Assembly (NCBI RefSeq): GCF_000374445.1
Contig: NZ_KB894452.1
Location: 1 to 33,872 of the forward strand
From: Actinokineospora enzanensis DSM 44649
Lineage (GTDB): Bacteria > Actinomycetota > Actinomycetes > Mycobacteriales > Pseudonocardiaceae
Direction: 5' to 3'
Length of the DNA: 33,872 nucleotides
The notes beneath the pieces were generated by a model. The model did no database searches. It had not been told where the DNA came from and was given only the letters and a program-made list of their open reading frames with translations. Position numbers and translations under genes: made by a program. Positions 23,477-30,735 of this stretch are shown one piece after another; the stretch's first letter is position 1, and every line of letters begins with the position of its first letter.

Positions 23477-24388
23477 TCACTCCGCGGGAGGTCCCGGCAC
23501 GACGGCCACCGGACATCCCGCCACGCGCACCAGGGCCAGGCTGGTCGAACCGAGGCCGACGCCCGCGAGCGCGTGGTGCCCCCGGGTGCCCACCACCAGC
23601 AGCCGCGCCGCGCGCGCGTGGTCCAGCAGCGCTCGCACCGGGCGGTCGCGCTCGACCACGGCCGTCACCACCACATCCGGGTACTTCTCCCGCAGGCCCG
23701 CCAGACGCTCGCTCAACAGGCTCGCCTCCCGCTCGGCGATCCCCGTCCAGTCCAGGTCCAGCGGCAGCGCGCACCACAGGCCCGAGAACGCCACCTCGCT
23801 CCAGGTGTGCACCGCGGTCAACGGGGCGCGATGCACCGAAGCGGTCTCGAAGGCCACCGCGATGGCGGCCTCGCTCGCGGGTGAGCCGTCCACCCCGACC
23901 ACCACCGGCCGCCGGTCGGCCGCCGCGCCCTCCTCGCGCACCACGATCACCGGGCAGCCGACATCGACGGCGTGCTCGGTCAGCGCCGCGGACACCGACC
24001 CCATCGATGCGTCGCCGAAGCCGTCGAGCCCGCGCCCCCCGGTGACCAGTCCCCAGGCGCCCGTCGCGGACTCGGCCAGCACGTCGACCGCGTTGCCCAC
24101 GCGCAGCTCCTGACGGACGTCCACACCGGGCTGGGTACGGACGACCAGCGCCGCGGCGACGCGCAGCCAGTGCCTGCCGTGGTCGGAGAGCGCGTCGAGG
24201 TAGTCCGCCTGCACGCGGGAGTCGACGGGATGGCGCAGCGGTGGTGGTACGCACGCGTGCACCAGCCGCACCGGGAACTCACGAGCCGCCGCCTCGGCCG
24301 CGGCCCACCGCACCGCGGTGAGCGAGGCCGCGGAACCATCGACTCCGACGACGACGGGCGGCCGGGTGGGGACAGGCTGCCCGGTCAT
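23477..24388 (-). CDS. Tandem-domain universal stress protein
   Basis: The product is 303 aa from ATG 24388, overlapping the nitroreductase stop as ATGA. Domain 1: VVVGVDGSAASLTAVRWAAAEA to GGRGLDGFGDASMGSVSAALTEHAVDVGCPVIVVR. Domain 2: PVVVGVDGSPASEAAIAVAFE to VGTRGHHALAGVGLGSTSLALVRVAGCPVAVVPG. The ATP motif is good in domain 2 (G.RG....G.GLGS) and slightly altered in domain 1 (GGRG..GFGDASMGS). It is the third gene of the operon with two nitroreductases. Similar in size to mycobacterial DosR-controlled USPs. Confidence 0.9.
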   Translation of the reverse strand: MTGQPVPTRPPVVVGVDGSAASLTAVRWAAAEAAAREFPVRLVHACVPPPLRHPVDSRVQADYLDALSDHGRHWLRVAAALVVRTQPGVDVRQELRVGNAVDVLAESATGAWGLVTGGRGLDGFGDASMGSVSAALTEHAVDVGCPVIVVREEGAAADRRPVVVGVDGSPASEAAIAVAFETASVHRAPLTAVHTWSEVAFSGLWCALPLDLDWTGIAEREASLLSERLAGLREKYPDVVVTAVVERDRPVRALLDHARAARLLVVGTRGHHALAGVGLGSTSLALVRVAGCPVAVVPGPPAE

Positions 24389-25374
24389 CGCGCGGGCTCC
24401 TCGTCGGGTCGGAGCACGGTGCCCGGCGGTCGGCGCGGGCTCGCCGGGACGATCTCGGCGGGGTGGCCCACGCGCAGCAGGGCCTGCGGGTAGCAGGCGA
24501 GTTCCAACCGCTCGATCAAGCCCGCGCGGGACTCGGTGACGTGCAGCGGCTGGGTCAGCACCGAACACGCCAGCCCCTCGGCCACCGCGGCCAGCCAGAC
24601 CCGCTCCAGGGCCATCCCGGCTCGCAGGTGGTCGCCGTGTCCGTCGCCGAGGGTGGTGATCAGCAGCTGGGACTCGGTCGCCAGCCTGCAGGCGAGCACC
24701 TCGCGGTCCGGCAGCGGGGTGTGCCGGTCGACCAGGCCCGCCCAGGGCAGCGACCGGTGCCCGGCCGCGCGCACCAGCCCGTCACCCGAGCCGGTCCGGG
24801 TGCCGGGCGTGGTCCACGCCGCCAGCTCGCGCTGGTAGGCGCGGTCATGGCGGTGCACCGCGGCACTGTGGACCAGCACCCGGGCCAACTCGGGCAGTTC
24901 GGGCTCGCGCACGGTCCGGATGTACACACCCGGCACGTCGGAAGCGTGCGCCACGACAGACAGCAGGTCCGCGGGCACCCGGTCCGGGGTGAACGGACCG
25001 CGGTGGCTGCGTCTGGCCCGGATCGACCGGTACGCCGCCAGTTCCGCGATCGTGGGCTCGGCACGGTCGAGGACGGCGACCGCGGCGACCACATCGGGTC
25101 GCGCCGGGTCGGGGAACTGTGCCCACTGCTCGGCCCAGCCGAGTTGGCGCACCGCGAGCCGCAGGTTGGTCAGCGCCGCGCCGCACGAGATCAACCGGTC
25201 GCGCCCCAGCGGGTCGTGCCGCGGCAACGCGATGTCGGCGCGCTCCAGCAACGCCATACTGCGGCAGGCGGGTCGCAGCAGCCAGGGTTGGGTGTTGTGC
25301 ACGGAGGGCGCGCGGCTCACCGCGGCGGTGATCACCGCGAGCTCGCCCTCGGTCCACTCGTCCACGCGGCCCAT
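24385..25374 (-). CDS. Acg-type nitroreductase-family protein
   Basis: The product is 329 aa from ATG 25374, overlapping the upstream stop by one base (TGATG); GTG 25377 would add one residue with GTGA overlap. It has the SRAPSVHNTQPWLL signature, DRLISCGAALTNLRLAV, an RRSHRGPF segment, an LLITTLGDG strand and the C-terminal PQALLRVGHPAEIVPASPRRPPG. It is a flavin-fold paralogue of the genes at 14843 and 25374. Members bind FMN and may lack enzyme activity. It is second in a three-gene operon (nitroreductase, nitroreductase, USP). Confidence 0.87.
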   Translation of the reverse strand: MGRVDEWTEGELAVITAAVSRAPSVHNTQPWLLRPACRSMALLERADIALPRHDPLGRDRLISCGAALTNLRLAVRQLGWAEQWAQFPDPARPDVVAAVAVLDRAEPTIAELAAYRSIRARRSHRGPFTPDRVPADLLSVVAHASDVPGVYIRTVREPELPELARVLVHSAAVHRHDRAYQRELAAWTTPGTRTGSGDGLVRAAGHRSLPWAGLVDRHTPLPDREVLACRLATESQLLITTLGDGHGDHLRAGMALERVWLAAVAEGLACSVLTQPLHVTESRAGLIERLELACYPQALLRVGHPAEIVPASPRRPPGTVLRPDEEPAR

Positions 25375-26366
25375 CACTCGACTCCATTCCGGTCGGTGGT
25401 CACGAAGCTCGTCACGAGGTCAGCGGGTCTGCGCGGCGTGGGGGCGCCCGGGTAGCCGAACCCGATCCGCAGCACGGTGTGCGGTGTCCCGCCGACGTAC
25501 TCGCCGAGCGCCGCACGAACCGCGGGCACCTCGATCGGCTGTGACAGGAACGACACGGCCAAACCCTCCGCCGCCGCCGTCAGCAGCACCCGCTGCGTAG
25601 CCTGCCCGGCCACCACCTGCTCGGCGAGCGTGTCGCCCGCGGTGGTGAGCACGACGAGCAACGGCTGCCGCTCGAACACCGCCTGCCGGGAACCCGCGCC
25701 CGCGCCGAAATCCCGCGGCGTGATGACGTTGTCCGGCGCGGGCGCATGTCCCAGCGCCACCGTGGGCACCCCGTCCGGCCTGCCCGCGTCGGCCAACCAG
25801 CTCCGCAGCTCCGCGTGGTAGTCGGGATCTCGGTCCTGGATCCGATCCGCCTTGCGGACCAGATCCGAGATCGGGGTGAACTCCTCCGGGCGCGCCGCCA
25901 CGAACGGCAACGCGCCCCCCACCACAGCGGCCCGCTCCAACCGCCCGCGCAGGTGAAGCGGGACCGGCCGCTCCAGGAACGGCCTGCGGTTGGTGTGCCT
26001 GCGGTCGATGGCCCCGGCCAGCAAGCGCTCCTCGTCTGTTGCCCGATGTGCGCCGCGCGGCTCGACCACGGCCAGCAAGTCCAGGTCAGCATGATCCGGC
26101 ATGACCCGGACGTCGGTCTCGTGGCCCGCGGCGGCCATCCGCAGGCGGAGGTTGAACAGGGCGGCTCCGCAGGACAACCGCGCCTCTCGCGCGTCCGGGT
26201 CGGCGACCGCCAGCACGCGGCCCCGGTCCAGCCGCACCTCGACGCGGCCGCCGCGTACGACGAACCGCCACGGCTGGGTGTTGTGCGGAGACGGCGCCCG
26301 AACCGCGGCCCGCAGCGCCTGCCACAGCACCGCATCGTCCACAGGAGACTTCGAAGTGGTCGGCAT
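25374..26366 (-). CDS. Acg-type nitroreductase-family protein
   Basis: The product is 330 aa from ATG 26366, with ribosome site agaggagcgcc. Key segments: VRAPSPHNTQPWRFVV, LSCGAALFNLRLRMAAAG, RRHTNRRPFLERPV, LLVVLTTAGDTLAEQVVAGQATQRVLL, FLSQPIEV and HTVLRIGFGYPGAPTPRRP. Length equals that of M. tuberculosis Acg. The HTNRRPF segment is the site of family variation around the cofactor. It leads the operon; a DosR-like box lies at 26443-26456. Three copies of this family in one window suggest duplication with functional spread. Confidence 0.88.
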   Translation of the reverse strand: MPTTSKSPVDDAVLWQALRAAVRAPSPHNTQPWRFVVRGGRVEVRLDRGRVLAVADPDAREARLSCGAALFNLRLRMAAAGHETDVRVMPDHADLDLLAVVEPRGAHRATDEERLLAGAIDRRHTNRRPFLERPVPLHLRGRLERAAVVGGALPFVAARPEEFTPISDLVRKADRIQDRDPDYHAELRSWLADAGRPDGVPTVALGHAPAPDNVITPRDFGAGAGSRQAVFERQPLLVVLTTAGDTLAEQVVAGQATQRVLLTAAAEGLAVSFLSQPIEVPAVRAALGEYVGGTPHTVLRIGFGYPGAPTPRRPADLVTSFVTTDRNGVE

Positions 26367-26442
26367 GGCGCTCCTCTCGTTGCTCCTCCAGGCTGCCCCG
26401 ACCACCCCATCGCCCGACACTTGCGCCGGGCCCCGGGGGGCG

Positions 26443-26456
26443 GGGACCTTCGGCCT
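26443..26456 (+). promoter_or_regulatory. DosR/DevR-like box before the nitroreductase operon
   Basis: Reads GGGACCTTCGGCCT, the copy closest to the island's own consensus. It is 77 bp upstream of ATG 26366, in the 122-bp gap after the CBS gene. Confidence 0.6.
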
Positions 26457-26488
26457 CCCCCGGGCGGGCGGGACCCCACCGAGGATGC

Positions 26489-26866
26489 TCAGGAAGCGAA
26501 CCCGCGGACCATGTCGGCGGCGGTCAGGATGCCCACCACCCGGCCTCCGTCGGCGACCAGGACCACGTCGGCGGCGCCCGCGACCATCGCCGCGGCCGCC
26601 TTGGGCAACTCGGTGAGCGGATGCACCACGGGGCCCACCGCGCGAGCCAGGCGCGCCACGGGCGTGGTGTCCGTGCCGTGCGCCCAGGCGTGCCACAACA
26701 GGTCGGACTCGTGCGCGACGCCGACACAACGCGCCCCCGAGATCACCGGCAGATGGCGCACGACCGAGCGGGCCATCAACCGCAATGCCACCCCCACCGA
26801 CGCGTCCGGCGTGATGGCCACGACGTCTCCGGTCATCACGTCGGTCACCCGCACGGGCGCGCTCAC
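26489..26866 (-). CDS. Small CBS-pair protein
   Basis: The product is 125 aa from GTG 26866, overlapping the previous stop as GTGA. It consists of little more than one CBS pair: RVTDVMTGDVVAITPDASVGVALRLMARSVVRHLPVISGARCVGVAHESDLL, then ARAVGPVVHPLTELPKAAAAMVAGAADVVLVADGGRVVGILTAADMVRGF. It probably binds adenine nucleotides. It resembles the short CBS proteins (Rv2626c/Hrp1 type) of the mycobacterial DosR regulon, though it lacks the zinc-site cysteine pair I would look for in Hrp1; this I did not verify. Last gene of the USP, 75-aa, CBS operon. Confidence 0.85.
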   Translation of the reverse strand: MSAPVRVTDVMTGDVVAITPDASVGVALRLMARSVVRHLPVISGARCVGVAHESDLLWHAWAHGTDTTPVARLARAVGPVVHPLTELPKAAAAMVAGAADVVLVADGGRVVGILTAADMVRGFAS

Positions 26867-27090
26867 CGCTCGGTCACCGTGGACGCCATCTCCGGGAGCA
26901 ACCGGGTCGCCAGTTCCCGATCGCGCCGGGGACGGGGTAGCGGCACGGGTTCGACAGCCGCGAGCGATTTCGCCGGGTATGCGTCCTGTGCGCGCAGACC
27001 GAGCATGTCGAGCAGGAGGCGCAGGTCGTCGGCGTCGTGCGCGGCTGCCGCGGTGGCCAGCACGGCCCGTGCGCGCTCGTCCGCGGTCAC
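26863..27090 (-). CDS. 75-aa protein of unknown function, coupled to USP and CBS genes
   Basis: The product is 75 aa from GTG 27090. It overlaps the upstream USP stop (GTGA) and its own TGA overlaps the CBS start (GTGA), so all three are translationally coupled; this argues strongly that the small frame is real. The first half (ERARAVLATAAAAHDADDLRLLLDMLGL) is predicted helical; the second is basic and proline-rich (PVPLPRPRRDRELATRLLPEM). No membrane segment, cysteine or known motif is seen. It may be a partner or regulator of its neighbours, but there is no direct evidence. Confidence 0.72.
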   Translation of the reverse strand: MTADERARAVLATAAAAHDADDLRLLLDMLGLRAQDAYPAKSLAAVEPVPLPRPRRDRELATRLLPEMASTVTER

Positions 27091-27509
27091 CGGGCCGCAC
27101 CGGACAGGGGCGTGGCGGGCGAGGTCATGGTCCGCGAGTCGGCGGGAACCACCACTACCGGGCAACACGCGTGGCGCGCGCAGTAAGCGCTCACCGAGCC
27201 CCGGAGGGTCAACAGCGCGTGGCCCGCCCGCCGCACACCCACCACCAGCAACGCCGAGTCGAAGGAGACCCGTACCAACTCCGGACCGGGCGAACCGGGC
27301 AGCCTGCGGCGCCACACCGACGCCCGCGGGTGCGCCGCGACCGCGGCCGCCACGGCGGTGTCGAGTTCCGCGTCGGGCTCGTCCGCGCGCCCGACGGTCA
27401 CCACGTGGACGCGGTAGCCGCTGCGAGCCCCCTCGGCCAACGCCCAGCCCAGCGCCGCCATGCCTGCCGGGGAACCGTCGACGCCGACGGTGAGGTGATC
27501 GCCGATCAT
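27087..27509 (-). CDS. Single-domain universal stress protein, degenerate ATP motif
   Basis: The product is 140 aa from ATG 27509 (aggtggaagtc upstream). It starts HLTVGVDGSPAGMAALGWALAEGARSGYRVHVVTV and ends FDSALLVVGVRRAGHALLTLRGSVSAYCARHACCPVVVVPAD. The fold is that of USP, but the ATP signature G-x2-G-x9-GS is reduced to GVRRAGHALLTLRGS, with the second glycine shifted. So it may be a non-binding USP. It leads the USP, 75-aa, CBS operon. A DosR-like box is about 156 bp upstream at 27665. Confidence 0.85.
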   Translation of the reverse strand: MIGDHLTVGVDGSPAGMAALGWALAEGARSGYRVHVVTVGRADEPDAELDTAVAAAVAAHPRASVWRRRLPGSPGPELVRVSFDSALLVVGVRRAGHALLTLRGSVSAYCARHACCPVVVVPADSRTMTSPATPLSGAAR

Positions 27510-27664
27510 GACTTCCACCTGTCGTCCGGCCCGGCCTGCCGCCACGTGGTCGCGGGACCGGCTCGGCACTCGGCACGCGGCGGGGACACCGGCGTGCCTG
27601 GTGGCTGTTCCGATCCTGGGCTTGGGCCGACCACGGCGGGAGCGGCCGCGGGCCCCTCCCGGCA

Positions 27665-27678
27665 GGGACCAAGGCCCC
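27665..27678 (+). promoter_or_regulatory. DosR/DevR-like box upstream of the USP operon
   Basis: Reads GGGACCAAGGCCCC, a good copy with partial symmetry (GGG...CCC). It lies about 156 bp before ATG 27509, on the opposite strand. Confidence 0.5.
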
Positions 27679-27767
27679 GGTGCTCCCGGGCCTGCGAGCC
27701 GCTCCGAAGTCGCGACGACGCGATCGGCCCGCCGGTGTCGAACCGGCGACGCCCGAACGCGTCCAGA

Positions 27768-27959
27768 TCAGGACCGTCCGGACCCGCCCGCGCCGATCCC
27801 GACCCGGGCCGAGCGGGCCCCACCCGTCCCGACGCCGCCGACCACCGCGCCGCCGTCGACGACGAACTCGCTGCCGGTGGAGTAGGTCGCCTCCGCGGCG
27901 ACGAAGGCGACCATCGCGGCGACCTCCTCGGGCTCACCGAACCGGGCGATCGGCTGTCT
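27768..27959 (-). pseudogene. C-terminal fragment of a short-chain dehydrogenase/reductase (SDR)
   Basis: The minus strand reads QPIARFGEPEEVAAMVAFV, then AAEATYSTGSEFVVDGGAVVGGVG, and stops at TGA (27770-27768). This is the classical SDR ending, where (F)GEPEEVA.MV.FL and STGSEFVVDGG are the last conserved blocks. The cofactor-binding and catalytic (SYK) parts are absent; upstream of 27960 no SDR sequence follows and there is no start. So about 60 residues of a family of about 250 remain. It is clearly a relic. Confidence 0.8.
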
Positions 27960-28011
27960 CCGTCCCAGTCGGTCACACCTCCGGACTCCGGCGGGAAACG
28001 GCCGTCAGGCA

Positions 28012-28025
28012 GTGCCCTAGGTCCG
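28012..28025 (-). promoter_or_regulatory. Possible DosR/DevR-like box before the flavodoxin-like gene
   Basis: The minus strand reads CGGACCTAGGGCAC, one mismatch in the GGGAC core. It is about 60 bp upstream of ATG 28085. Confidence 0.35.
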
Positions 28026-28084
28026 CAGTGGACGGGGAACGACGGCACTGCCGACCGGGCACGTCCGCGCGCAGGATCGGGATC

Positions 28085-28597
28085 ATGCAACGGATACTGG
28101 TGCTGTACGCGAGCAAGATGGGTGCCACCAAGGAGATCGCCGAGGCGATCGGCGAGCAGCTGGTGGCGCGAGGCCTGCATGCCAAGGTCCACGACGTGCA
28201 GGAGGTCCGCGCGCTGGACGGCTACGACACGGTCGTCCTCGGCAGCGCGATCTACGCGGGCCGCTGGCGCCCCACCGCTCGGTGGTTCTTCCACCGCTAC
28301 CGTGCCGAACTCACCCACCGCCGCGTGTGGCTGTTCGAAAGCGGCTGGCTTGGCACGCGTCCCGCCCGGCTCTCCCCGACCGCGGGCGGCCGCAGGCGCG
28401 CGGCCCGCGTCGGCGCCGAGCCGCCGATGGTGTTCGGCGGCAGACTGGATCCCGCCAGGGCCACCGGTGTCCTCGCCCGCGCGATGGCCAAACGGATGGC
28501 AGGCGACGCACGCGACTGGACCGAGATCCGGGCCTGGACCGACGGGATCGCCGACCGGCTGATCCGCGAGCAGGCCGGACACGGCACCCACACCTGA
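28085..28597 (+). CDS. Flavodoxin-domain protein (HemG-like)
   Basis: The product is 170 aa from ATG 28085. It opens RILVLYASKMGATKEIAEAIGEQL, the phosphate-binding FMN loop of flavodoxins, then GYDTVVLGSAIYAGRWRPTARWFFHRY, a second flavin-contact region, and a C-terminal helical part (RDWTEIRAWTDGIADRL). This is the pattern of the HemG-like/menaquinone-linked protoporphyrinogen oxidase group, where the flavodoxin fold carries FMN. Reaction here is not certain; it could be an electron carrier. It is preceded by a weak DosR-like box. With the nitroreductases it gives the island four flavin-fold proteins. Confidence 0.82.
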   Translation: MQRILVLYASKMGATKEIAEAIGEQLVARGLHAKVHDVQEVRALDGYDTVVLGSAIYAGRWRPTARWFFHRYRAELTHRRVWLFESGWLGTRPARLSPTAGGRRRAARVGAEPPMVFGGRLDPARATGVLARAMAKRMAGDARDWTEIRAWTDGIADRLIREQAGHGTHT

Positions 28598-28624
28598 CGA
28601 AGCACCACCGGACCCGGCCGGGCC

Positions 28625-28638
28625 GGGACCATCGCCGG
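28625..28638 (+). promoter_or_regulatory. DosR/DevR-like box upstream of the surface-protein gene
   Basis: Reads GGGACCATCGCCGG, about 104 bp before ATG 28742. Closely similar to the copy at 22618-22631. Confidence 0.45.
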
Positions 28639-28741
28639 TGCGGTTCGAGGCCGTTGTGCGCTGTCCGGCCGCGTGACCCCCACCGATGATCATCCTCGGT
28701 ACCGGTGCATCGCCGCACCGAGCCGAGGAGAGGAGAAGGTC

Positions 28742-30643
28742 ATGAGACGCTCCGCTCGCGGGACGATCAGATCCGCCTGCACCCTGACCGCGGTCGTGGC
28801 GACCGCGGTCCTCGGGTCGGCGGGCCCCGTGTTCGCGGCCGAGTCCCCTACCACGTCTTCCACCACGTCCCCGACCATGGCACCTCCGACAACGACAGCT
28901 CCGACAGCCGCCACCACGACCGCCACACCGGTCACACCGACCAGGCCGCCCACCACCGATCCCGGGTCCACCCCGACCACCGGATCGCCCGGCTCGCCGA
29001 CCACCACCACCACGCGGACCGTCGGGACGACGAGCGCGGTCCCGCGCACCACCCCGACCGAGCCGCGGCCACCCGCCCCGACATCCGTGCCGGTCGGCAC
29101 CACCACCGACGCGCCGCCCACCACTCGGGCCGTTGACCTGCCCGACCTGCGGATCACAGCCGAGTTCGACAAAGCGGTCTACGACGCCGCCGACCGGGTC
29201 GGCGTCCGGATCACCGTCACCAACGCGGGCAACGCCCCGACCGAGCACCTGTTCATCTCGACATCGGGCAACCTCGAATACATCGGCAGGTACGTCTTCG
29301 AGCCCCTGGCACCCGGGGCCACGTTCGCGACCACCGAGTACGCCCCGCTGGCCCGACTCGACGACGCGCGGCTGGTGCGGTTGACAACCACGGCGGACGG
29401 GGGCGGAGCCGACGCCGATCCCGCCGACAACACCACGTCCATCACCGCCCCGGTCACCGTGCGCACCGGGAACTACTCCGGCACCGCCTTCACCGACCGG
29501 GACGGCGACGGTGTGCTCGATCCCGGTGAGCAGAGTCCGCACGCCCAGGTCTCGATGACCGGCGGATCGCCCTTCGGCAGCTATTACCGGACCGCCGATG
29601 CCGAGGGGAGGTTCCGTTTCGACGGCCTGCGGGCAGGCAGCTACGACGTCGCGGTCACCGCTCCCGGCTGGGAGTTCGACCGTCACCAGGTGTCGCTCGA
29701 CGACGGCGACGACGTCTCGGCCGTGATCGTCGGACGCAGGCTGGTGACCGAGGCGCTACAGGTGCGCATGCGGTTCACCGCCCCGGAGTACCACGCGGGC
29801 GACCGGGCGGCACTGGAGGTGACATTCACCAACACCGACACCACCGCGGCCGTCGCCGGGCTGCACGCGAGCTGCTACACCTGGCCCGCGACCGATGACG
29901 CGGCCTCCTGGGGTCCGTTGGCGCAGTCCGCGCCCGGTCTGACCGTTCCCGCGGGCGCGACCGTGATCGTCCGCCCCGCACTGACCGTGACCGAGGAGAA
30001 CTACCAACGCGGGTTCGTCAGAGCCGAATGCGGGTTCCACTACGTGCTCTTCGGCGCCTCGCTGTCCGCCGCGGCCACCGCCAGGGTGCCGGGCGGCGTC
30101 GCCACCCTGACCGGCGGCGTCTTCGGCAGGCAGCTGGAACCCAAGACCCGTCCGGGACCGCCGCGGTACGAGTCCCTGTCCGGGGTCAAGGTGTACCTCC
30201 GGGACCAGGATGGCCGCGTCGTCGCGCGCGCGGTGACCGCGATGGGGATCTTCAGCTTCCGCGACATCCCCGCCGGGCAGTACGAGTTCGGCGTCGTCGG
30301 ACCATGGAAGCTCACCTTCGGCGGCACGACCTACCAGGCCCGCGCGGGCGAGAACGCGATCGACTACTACTACGGGCACATGTACCTGGTCATGGCCGGG
30401 CCCGAGCAACCCGACCCCGATCCACCCCAGCAGACCGGTCCGGGCGGCGCACAGGTGCCCGGAACAGTGCCCAGCGCACACCGGACCGCTGAACCGGTGC
30501 ATCAGGCGACGCAGCGCGTCCCGGCCGCAGCCGGGGCATTGGCGCAGACCGGCGCCGACGTCGCCTGGCTCGCCACCAGCGGACTGGTCACGCTGGCCCT
30601 GGGTGCCGCTCTCGTCCTGTGGCGCAGGCCGAGGCGGCGGTAG
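28742..30643 (+). CDS. LAXTG-anchored surface protein with repeat (SdrD-B-like) domains
   Basis: The product is 633 aa. It has a signal peptide (about 1-32: basic start, LTAVVATAVLGSAG, cut near VFA/AES), a threonine/proline-rich stalk (about 34-130), a CARDB-like beta domain (about 134-230, DLRITAEFDKAVYDAADRVGVRITVTNAGN), an SdrD-B-like unit (about 233-310, SGTAFTDRDGDGVLDPGEQSPHAQVSMTG ... FRFDGLRAGSYDVAV), a second CARDB-like and a further B-like unit, then LAQTG (600-604), a membrane helix and RRPRRR. LAXTG is the motif of class E sortases of actinobacteria. The protein should be covalently attached to the cell wall. Ribosome site gaggagaggagaagg precedes ATG 28742. No sortase gene is in the window. 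The target ligand is unknown. Confidence 0.85.
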   Translation: MRRSARGTIRSACTLTAVVATAVLGSAGPVFAAESPTTSSTTSPTMAPPTTTAPTAATTTATPVTPTRPPTTDPGSTPTTGSPGSPTTTTTRTVGTTSAVPRTTPTEPRPPAPTSVPVGTTTDAPPTTRAVDLPDLRITAEFDKAVYDAADRVGVRITVTNAGNAPTEHLFISTSGNLEYIGRYVFEPLAPGATFATTEYAPLARLDDARLVRLTTTADGGGADADPADNTTSITAPVTVRTGNYSGTAFTDRDGDGVLDPGEQSPHAQVSMTGGSPFGSYYRTADAEGRFRFDGLRAGSYDVAVTAPGWEFDRHQVSLDDGDDVSAVIVGRRLVTEALQVRMRFTAPEYHAGDRAALEVTFTNTDTTAAVAGLHASCYTWPATDDAASWGPLAQSAPGLTVPAGATVIVRPALTVTEENYQRGFVRAECGFHYVLFGASLSAAATARVPGGVATLTGGVFGRQLEPKTRPGPPRYESLSGVKVYLRDQDGRVVARAVTAMGIFSFRDIPAGQYEFGVVGPWKLTFGGTTYQARAGENAIDYYYGHMYLVMAGPEQPDPDPPQQTGPGGAQVPGTVPSAHRTAEPVHQATQRVPAAAGALAQTGADVAWLATSGLVTLALGAALVLWRRPRRR

Positions 30644-30658
30644 CCCCTTGATCACGGA

Positions 30659-30690
30659 GACCGGGGTCGCACGATGGTGCGACCCCGGTC
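30659..30690. terminator. Strong terminator after the surface-protein gene
   Basis: A perfect hairpin: CCGGGGTCGCAC at 30661-30672, loop GATG, complement at 30677-30688, extended by two more pairs (30659-30660 with 30689-30690) to 14 bp. It begins 16 bp after the stop at 30643. Confidence 0.78.
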
Positions 30691-30700
30691 CCTTGGTCCC
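30687..30700 (-). promoter_or_regulatory. DosR/DevR-like box before the second ATPase
   Basis: The minus strand reads GGGACCAAGGGACC. It overlaps the right arm of the terminator and lies only 36 bp before GTG 30736, closer than the other copies. Confidence 0.45.
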
Positions 30701-30735
30701 TGTCGGTGTTCCGGCGCCGTGGAGACGATTCAGAG

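Larger units (their letters stand above)
27510..28084. other. 575-bp gap between divergent operons
   Basis: It holds two DosR-like boxes (27665-27678 and a weaker one at 28012-28025), and between them a remnant of a short-chain dehydrogenase (27768-27959, minus). No RNA gene, further gene or clear hairpin was seen. Confidence 0.5.
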
